Positions 22,543 to 27,180 of a stretch of 27,180 bases of DNA are shown here, one piece after another. The stretch's first letter is position 1; each line of letters begins with the position of its first letter. The notes beneath the pieces were generated by a model. That model saw only the letters and a list, made by a program, of their open reading frames with translations, was not told the origin of the DNA and ran no database searches. Source of the stretch: a virus; IMG/VR virus record IMGVR_UViG_3300028925_003641, positions 1 to 27,180 of that record. One strand, 5' to 3'. The translations under genes and the position numbers were made by a program.

Positions 22543-22962
22543 TTATGTAGTATAGTTTTCATCTTTTCTAAACTCAATCAATACAAAACCTGATGTACCT
22601 TGACAAGATAGTTCCATATCACCAGAGGTTGCACCAGTATTTGTTGCAGCAGATTCAATCGCGCCAGCAGAACCATCATAATGGCCACTTCCAGCAAGGT
22701 CAATTAATGTTATATCTGAATCGCCTTGTTCAATAATTGCAGCATGACCTGTATCATCATCAGCAGATCCTTGTACTAAACCCCACCAAATTCTCAGAAT
22801 GTGTAATTTTGCACCATTGGCGTGTCCGTCTAATTCACTTGCATCTAAAATAGCATTGGTTGTAGTTGTATCATTATCAATATTAACTAAGATAGTAACT
22901 TTTCCGCCAGCGCCGGGAGCGTTGACAACTGTATCTCTTAATGTTCTTGTGGTAAATGCCAT
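22543..22962 (-). CDS. Beta-rich hypothetical protein in the head gene cluster, 139 aa
   Basis: I do not recognise the family. The product is rich in Thr, Ser, Gly, Ala and Asp with alternating hydrophobic residues (KVTILVNIDND, LHILRIWWGLVQ, SGFVLIEFRKDE), giving the look of an all-beta virion or decoration protein. It has an ideal AAGGAG Shine-Dalgarno sequence and lies between the gp68-position gene and gp21, where T4 has nothing. The location argues for a late head-associated role such as capsid decoration or a core component, but this is inference only. Confidence 0.8.
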   Translation of the reverse strand: MAFTTRTLRDTVVNAPGAGGKVTILVNIDNDTTTTNAILDASELDGHANGAKLHILRIWWGLVQGSADDDTGHAAIIEQGDSDITLIDLAGSGHYDGSAGAIESAATNTGATSGDMELSCQGTSGFVLIEFRKDENYTT

Positions 22963-22973
22963 TGTCTAACTCC

Positions 22974-23219
22974 TTAAAATGATAACATTTCTTTTTCAAA
23001 GTATCCCATAAGCACTCTTTCTGGCACTTTATATTTCTTGGATACTTGGTTAATAGTCTTTTCAAAAGTATTTAGGAAATCTGAAGGTTTAGCGTCCATT
23101 TTCTTAAAAATCTCGTCCACAGCACCCTTCATCTTTGGAGCTAATTTCTTATACTCCTTAGACTTTTTGTGTTCGTCTTTCTCTGGTAGAGATTTAATTA
23201 AGTTGCTAAACTGTTTCAT
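22974..23219 (-). CDS. Small basic protein at the gp68 position
   Basis: The 81-aa product is Lys-rich and helical (KMKGAVDEIFKKMD, TFEKTINQVSKKYKVPERVLMGYFEKE). It lies between gp67 and gp21, where T4 has prohead core protein gp68, so a core role is plausible, but I see no decisive similarity. I place the start at ATG 23219 because GAGG lies just upstream and the reading overlaps gp67 by 14 bases; a TTG at 23228 would add three residues without a Shine-Dalgarno sequence. It is followed by the beta-rich unknown after 11 bases. Confidence 0.7.
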   Translation of the reverse strand: MKQFSNLIKSLPEKDEHKKSKEYKKLAPKMKGAVDEIFKKMDAKPSDFLNTFEKTINQVSKKYKVPERVLMGYFEKEMLSF

Positions 23220-23385
23220 TTTCCTCAACTTCTGGTATGTGGTTCTTAATAAAAGAACCAGCTACTTCTTTTCTTTTGTCTTCTAGTGCGTCACCTATTT
23301 TTGATGACATTGCTGTTTTGAAAGCATCTTCTGCTCCCAGCATATCTTTTTGTTGTAGTGATCCTACAAAGTTATCTGCACTCAT
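23206..23385 (-). CDS. 67: Prohead core protein gp67-like, 59 aa
   Basis: A 59-codon frame from ATG 23385 to TAG 23206 directly follows gp20, with ATGA overlap of the gp20 stop and a GGAG Shine-Dalgarno sequence. The product FVGSLQQKDMLGAEDAFKTA, followed by a run of helix ending in KRKEVAGSFI and an acidic tail, resembles T4 gp67, which begins with LIEAIKSNDLVAARKLFAEA and likewise continues to a KxxxARNFL helix and acidic end. gp67 is a small prohead core protein cut into internal peptides by gp21. It is between gp20 and gp21 exactly as in T4. It is shorter than T4 gp67 (80 aa), lacking most of the acidic tail. Confidence 0.88.
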   Translation of the reverse strand: MSADNFVGSLQQKDMLGAEDAFKTAMSSKIGDALEDKRKEVAGSFIKNHIPEVEENETV

Positions 23386-25013
23386 TTTTCTTCTCCATTT
23401 TCTTTATTACCAATTGATGCTAACTTAGCTTTGTCGTCTGCGGTTTGCTGACCTTGAAACTTAGCAGCATCATCTGCCGGTAAAGGATTTCCGTCAACTG
23501 ATGGGTATCTTGTAATACCATCAGAACCAACTGGTAAATCAACTCCACCTTCTTCGGGGTCAAGTCCTGCTTCTCTATTAATCTGATCTTGCATATCTTC
23601 AATCTCTGCTTCAGTAAAGTTAAGGACATTTTTCTGTACCCACTCTTTACTAAAGAATGTACCGATATAAGACTCAATACTACCTAAAGAATTGATTGTG
23701 TTTTCTAACAACTCAGCTCTTTTAAGTTCTGCAAAATGACCATCTTGTAAGAAGTCATACTGAATGTGTTGTGAAATCTTTTTCCAATCTTCTAGTGTAA
23801 TTACACCTTTAAGAATAAGCTGTGTCTTTAGAATATCAGTGAAAAGGGGAGTAAACTTTTTTCGTAGTCTTTGTACGAACTTAGTAAACTTCAACTCATC
23901 TCTAGTAATTTCTGTAGAACGACCAAGACTAAATCCTGATTCTGCTTCTAAACGAGAAATAGGTACATTTAGTGATTGGAATAGTTTCTTTTTAAAGTAT
24001 GTAATGTCATCAATCTCGCCAAGATTAGAACCGCCAGCAAGAGTAGTTATCTCTGTACCACGACCACCTTCTCTACGAGGCAACCAGAAATCTTCTAGCA
24101 TTGACATTTGATTTCTGTCATCTCTGATTTCACCAGTAGATGCATCATATACCAATTTGTTGCGATACCTGTTCATAACATCTTTGAGGTATTGCTCTGC
24201 TTTAATCTTTGGAAGATTACCAACATCAATATAAAAGATGCGTCTTTCTGGAGCCCTTGATACCCGATAGATAACAAGAGAGTCCTCAATCATACGCAAC
24301 TGATTGACAGGTTTAATTGCTTTGTTTAGATAAGAAAGAACATGACCTTTGTTCTGGTCAATTAAACCAGATGGAACATAGGTAATACTGTCTGGAGATA
24401 TTTTTATTCCCTCAGTAGTTCCTGTTTTAAGTCCCTTGTCATTATAAAGATAATATTCATTTACATTTCTAATAAGTGTGACACTAGTGCCAGACTTTAT
24501 ATCTTTCTTTACTTCTTTAACCTTGCGAATCTTTTTAGGTTCAATGTATCTTACTTCTACAACACCTTTTTTTGGATTCTTCTGGTCAATAACCTTGTGA
24601 TAAAAAAGACGACCATCTACATACCATCTACGAAAGATGTCGTGTCCTTTTGTATCAAAATCAAGAAGCTCTAAAACCGTATCAAATTCTTCTCTGATAC
24701 GATCTTTAATCTTTTTAGGATATGCAAGTCTATCAAGAACAATTGCTATCGCTTGATCTTTTTCATTCGCAACAATACCTTCGTTGATAATGTCTTCAAT
24801 TGCACTATCGCACTCAGGTTGTTGTGCTATATCACGATATCTACGAATCAAGTCGTGCTCGGTTCGTTCTCTACCGTCTGTATCTAACAGTTGTCCATAA
24901 AACCCGCCACCGGCAGCCTCAAGAGTTCCGTCTTCTGAACTGGGTTCAGTAAACCTTTCTTGAGAGCCAGTGTCGGACACTTTTTCAAATTTAAAACCAA
25001 ATAATTCAGCCAT
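23382..25013 (-). CDS. 20: Portal vertex protein gp20
   Basis: The 543-aa protein (T4 gp20 524) is the dodecameric portal through which DNA is packaged and to which the neck attaches. Family landmarks include DLIRRYRDIAQQPECDSAIEDIINE near the N-terminus (a T4-like portal hallmark), the FDTKGHDIFRRWYVDGRLFYH segment, IYRVSRAPERRIFYIDVGNLPK and EDFWLPRREGGRGTEI in the centre. The C-terminal 60 residues are low-complexity. It follows gp19 by 39 bases; the intergenic sequence holds only a weak late-box-like stretch, so readthrough from gp18/19 is likely. Confidence 0.97.
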   Translation of the reverse strand: MAELFGFKFEKVSDTGSQERFTEPSSEDGTLEAAGGGFYGQLLDTDGRERTEHDLIRRYRDIAQQPECDSAIEDIINEGIVANEKDQAIAIVLDRLAYPKKIKDRIREEFDTVLELLDFDTKGHDIFRRWYVDGRLFYHKVIDQKNPKKGVVEVRYIEPKKIRKVKEVKKDIKSGTSVTLIRNVNEYYLYNDKGLKTGTTEGIKISPDSITYVPSGLIDQNKGHVLSYLNKAIKPVNQLRMIEDSLVIYRVSRAPERRIFYIDVGNLPKIKAEQYLKDVMNRYRNKLVYDASTGEIRDDRNQMSMLEDFWLPRREGGRGTEITTLAGGSNLGEIDDITYFKKKLFQSLNVPISRLEAESGFSLGRSTEITRDELKFTKFVQRLRKKFTPLFTDILKTQLILKGVITLEDWKKISQHIQYDFLQDGHFAELKRAELLENTINSLGSIESYIGTFFSKEWVQKNVLNFTEAEIEDMQDQINREAGLDPEEGGVDLPVGSDGITRYPSVDGNPLPADDAAKFQGQQTADDKAKLASIGNKENGEEK

Positions 25014-25052
25014 TATATGTTAATCTCCTACCTTGTGTTATATTTAGTAGGT

Positions 25053-25586
25053 TTAGAAACTCACACCTGAAGGTTCAAAGTGTTGATATCTGAAGTTTAT
25101 TTCAAATGTTTCAATCTCAGTTGCTTCTGCATTCGATAGTTCGATTGCAGCAATTGAAGTTGGAAACGCATTTCTGAAGATATAACTCTTTAGAACTGTA
25201 TCATCTCTGTCTAATTGTTCAACAGTTAAATCTGTTTGATAATCAGAAGGAGAAATTACACCAGTGTTATCAACATAACTGTTAATACCATTCTGCCATA
25301 ATTCCATCGCGTTTCTAATCATAAAATCAGTATCGTTGTATACAGTAACATTCCAAGTCTCAGGTGCTGGACGATCACCTGTGATGTAGATATTTCTACC
25401 TCTGAATGGAACTGGAATTTCAGTCAATGTAGATGCTGGTAATTGAGCAGCAGTTACGAGGAATGAAGTTCTACGAACATCTAATCCAATAGCGATACCA
25501 GAAGGTGGTGTCATTGTTACTCTGAATTGGTTGGCTCTAGCGCCACCACCAATCAGATTTGCTTTAAAGTCATCTATACTAGCCAT
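25053..25586 (-). CDS. 19: Tail tube protein gp19
   Basis: The 177-aa protein (T4 gp19 163) forms the inner tail tube. The beginning MASIDDFKANLIGGGARANQFRV and the segments AAQLPASTLTEIPVPFRGR, DRPAPETWNVTVYND, IRNAMELWQNGIN and the C-terminal EIETFEINFRYQHFEPSGV are all characteristic of gp19. It starts one base after the gp18 stop and precedes gp20, the T4 order 18-19-20. Confidence 0.97.
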   Translation of the reverse strand: MASIDDFKANLIGGGARANQFRVTMTPPSGIAIGLDVRRTSFLVTAAQLPASTLTEIPVPFRGRNIYITGDRPAPETWNVTVYNDTDFMIRNAMELWQNGINSYVDNTGVISPSDYQTDLTVEQLDRDDTVLKSYIFRNAFPTSIAAIELSNAEATEIETFEINFRYQHFEPSGVSF

Positions 25587-25587
25587 T

Positions 25588-27180
25588 TTAGCCTCCTACT
25601 TCAGTAAATGCTACGCCTGTTCTTACAGCGACAAAGTTAAGTGATATGAAGTTGATAGACCTAGCAGGTTTAATGAAGATGTCTGCAACAAACTCGTTTC
25701 GGTCAATGACCTCACCAGTATTGTTTGTTCCATCTGCAATAACACTAAAGTCTGTGATACCCCTTCTTCCTTGAATATCTCTCAAGAATGGTTCAACTAG
25801 ATTTCTAAATTGTGCTCTTGTGAACTCATCATTGAACTCAAAGAGTTGGAATTTAGCAGCAGTTGAAATTGCTTTTTCAAGAAGTAAGAACAAACGCCTT
25901 ACATTGATTCTATCAAATGCACTTGGTTTTGAAAGAGCAGTCTTGTCACCAAACAGAACCACGCCTTGGCCTGGGAAATTGACAACAGGATTTATTCTTG
26001 CCTTGTAAAGTTGATCTCGTTCTGCCTTAGTTGGGTTGAACGAAAGTTTTACCGCACCTCTAACATTTCCTCTATTGAAACCAGCAGGGGAAAAGAATGA
26101 ATCTGCAATTTGGTCTGTGAAAGCACAAAGACCAGCAGTATCACCATTCAAAGGTACGAAACGGAATACATCGTTGTACTTATCGTACATATACTTATAA
26201 CCACTATCGAAAACCATATAAGATGAACTTGGGCAAGTATTGAAACCATCTACAACATTTTTAGTTGCAGTAATTGAATTTGCGATTCCTACTGTAGCAC
26301 CACGATATGGAGAAACAAATCCTACACAATCTCTACGAGTTTCCACGAGAGCGGTAATCATTGTTACATGAGTGTCCATATTTGCTTCTGTATCAGCAGT
26401 AACACTTGAAGAACCACCTATAACTAAGTTAATATCTAATGATTCTGTATCTAGAAACTTATTATATGCAAGTTCAATTTCACCATTAGTTATTGCAAAG
26501 TCATCTGTTCCACCAGTTAATGTAGAAACATCAACACCACTTACTAGTGTATAGTCTGTACCAGATGCGATATCTGTTCCCCAGTTAGAACCAGCAGCTA
26601 AATGATCTGTCCAGTAAATAAACTGTGATTGTGCGAAGATAACATCTGAGTAATAGTTGTTAGAACCTTGTGCTGTTTTAGCATTTGGGTTCTTTGACAT
26701 ATTTGTAAATCTTTCTATTACTGAACTTGTTCTTTGTCCAGCAACACCTACTGCAAATCCTGTGATATCACCAACTGTGTCATAAACTAGAACATGAATT
26801 TCGTCCTTTTCTCCACGAGCATTTTCAGTAGACCATGCAGATGTGCCCGGCGCCTCATCAAATAAGTCAGAAAATCTCCAACGTCTTGTGATAAGTGAAT
26901 TGTCTGGAATGATTGTTTGTAAACCAGCACCAGCAGGGTCATCAAGTAAACGAATTGTTAAAGTTTCAGAAGAAACTGAACTTACTTCATATTCTTCACC
27001 TTTAGATTCTACTTGTGTATCTTTTGAAAATACAAGAGGGGCGTTATCTGCAACTGTGATTGCTTTATCAAGTACAAGGTTCTGTTGGTCGGTTATTGTT
27101 ACAACTTTAACAACTACATCTCCATCAGATATACCAGCACCGAGTACTCTATCTCCAACTACGATTGTACCAGAGTTTCC
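25588..27180 (-). CDS. 18: Contractile tail sheath protein gp18 (partial, N-terminus beyond the window)
   Basis: The frame is open from the right edge to the TAA at 25588: 530 codons are visible and the N-terminus is missing (T4 gp18 is 659 aa). An internal ATG at 26700 could be mistaken for the start, but the same frame continues upstream without a stop for 160 codons, including EIHVLVYDTVGDITGFAVG just before it, which is sheath-like. The C-terminal third carries the conserved sheath core NPVVNFPGQGVVLFGDKTA, SAFDRINVRRLFLLLEKAI, FRNLVEPFLRDIQGRRGI and FIKPARSINFISLNFVA. The sheath contracts to drive the tube (gp19, next gene) into the host. Confidence 0.97.
   Translation of the reverse strand, partial: GNSGTIVVGDRVLGAGISDGDVVVKVVTITDQQNLVLDKAITVADNAPLVFSKDTQVESKGEEYEVSSVSSETLTIRLLDDPAGAGLQTIIPDNSLITRRWRFSDLFDEAPGTSAWSTENARGEKDEIHVLVYDTVGDITGFAVGVAGQRTSSVIERFTNMSKNPNAKTAQGSNNYYSDVIFAQSQFIYWTDHLAAGSNWGTDIASGTDYTLVSGVDVSTLTGGTDDFAITNGEIELAYNKFLDTESLDINLVIGGSSSVTADTEANMDTHVTMITALVETRRDCVGFVSPYRGATVGIANSITATKNVVDGFNTCPSSSYMVFDSGYKYMYDKYNDVFRFVPLNGDTAGLCAFTDQIADSFFSPAGFNRGNVRGAVKLSFNPTKAERDQLYKARINPVVNFPGQGVVLFGDKTALSKPSAFDRINVRRLFLLLEKAISTAAKFQLFEFNDEFTRAQFRNLVEPFLRDIQGRRGITDFSVIADGTNNTGEVIDRNEFVADIFIKPARSINFISLNFVAVRTGVAFTEVGG

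Noticed and set aside
25040-25047. Late-box-like ACTAAATA upstream of gp20
   Set aside because: Two mismatches; readthrough from the gp18/gp19 unit explains gp20 expression equally well.
1-27180. CRISPR arrays, tRNA genes, insertion sequences or attachment sites
   Set aside because: No regularly spaced repeats, tRNA-like folds, transposase genes or flanking direct repeats were seen by eye on either strand.
1-27180. Assignment to a named phage or to a SAR11 host
   Set aside because: Gene content fits several marine T4-like groups, and the sdhB type points toward beta/gammaproteobacteria rather than alphaproteobacteria; sequence searches would be needed.

Overview
The window is a contiguous piece of a tailed-phage genome of the T4-like (Tevenvirinae-type) myovirus group, AT-rich and densely packed. 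All convincing genes lie on the minus strand, so transcription runs right to left. The mix of T4 core genes with Hsp20, a CobS-like ATPase, a CobT-like VWA protein and several 2-oxoglutarate (2OG)/Fe(II) oxygenases is typical of marine T4-like phages of cyanobacteria and heterotrophs. A complete succinate dehydrogenase iron-sulfur subunit of the beta/gammaproteobacterial type points to a heterotrophic proteobacterial host, but the host cannot be fixed from this window.

From right to left (transcription order), 27180-19133 is the virion block: tail sheath gp18 (cut by the right edge), tail tube gp19, portal gp20, prohead core gp67 (59 aa), a gp68-position small protein, a beta-rich unknown, prohead protease gp21, scaffold gp22 and major capsid gp23, closed by a strong hairpin terminator. 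Next (19056-15475) come a tube-like structural protein, UvsY, two 2OG/Fe(II) oxygenases and UvsW helicase. Then (15431-14231) come a small acidic unknown protein and SdhB. The next block (14117-10646) is late sigma factor gp55, recombination nuclease gp47/gp46 and a 52-aa GTG-start protein. An accessory block (10545-5004) follows: CobT-like metallopeptidase/VWA protein, CobS-like AAA+ ATPase, Hsp20, a third 2OG/Fe(II) oxygenase and a DUF3310 protein. The left block (4915-161) is the replisome: clamp gp45, clamp loader gp44 and gp62 with a fourth 2OG/Fe(II) oxygenase between them, RegA, a fused RimK/RimB-like protein and an 84-aa unknown.

Regulation can be read directly. Seven leftward host-type sigma70 promoters (TTGACA, 17-18 bp, TATAAT or close) lie before gp55, cobT, cobS, the 2OG/DUF3310 pair and gp45, and twice at the left end. 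T4-type late boxes (TATAAATA, used by gp55 with the gp45 clamp) precede gp22, gp23, the tube-like gene and hsp20, with a one-mismatch copy before the gene upstream of sdhB. Both the late sigma factor and the clamp are encoded here. Several early promoters carry inverted repeats in or around the -35/-10 spacer. One perfect sigma70 promoter faces the opposite way, with no gene in front of it.

The most notable points are the orphan sdhB, four 2OG/Fe(II) oxygenases embedded in core replication and recombination operons, the RimK-RimB fusion, the CobS/CobT-like pair with an intact HExxH site, and the operator-like repeats at early promoters. Two small genes (gp67 and the 52-aa ORF) and the true extent of gp18 are easily missed.
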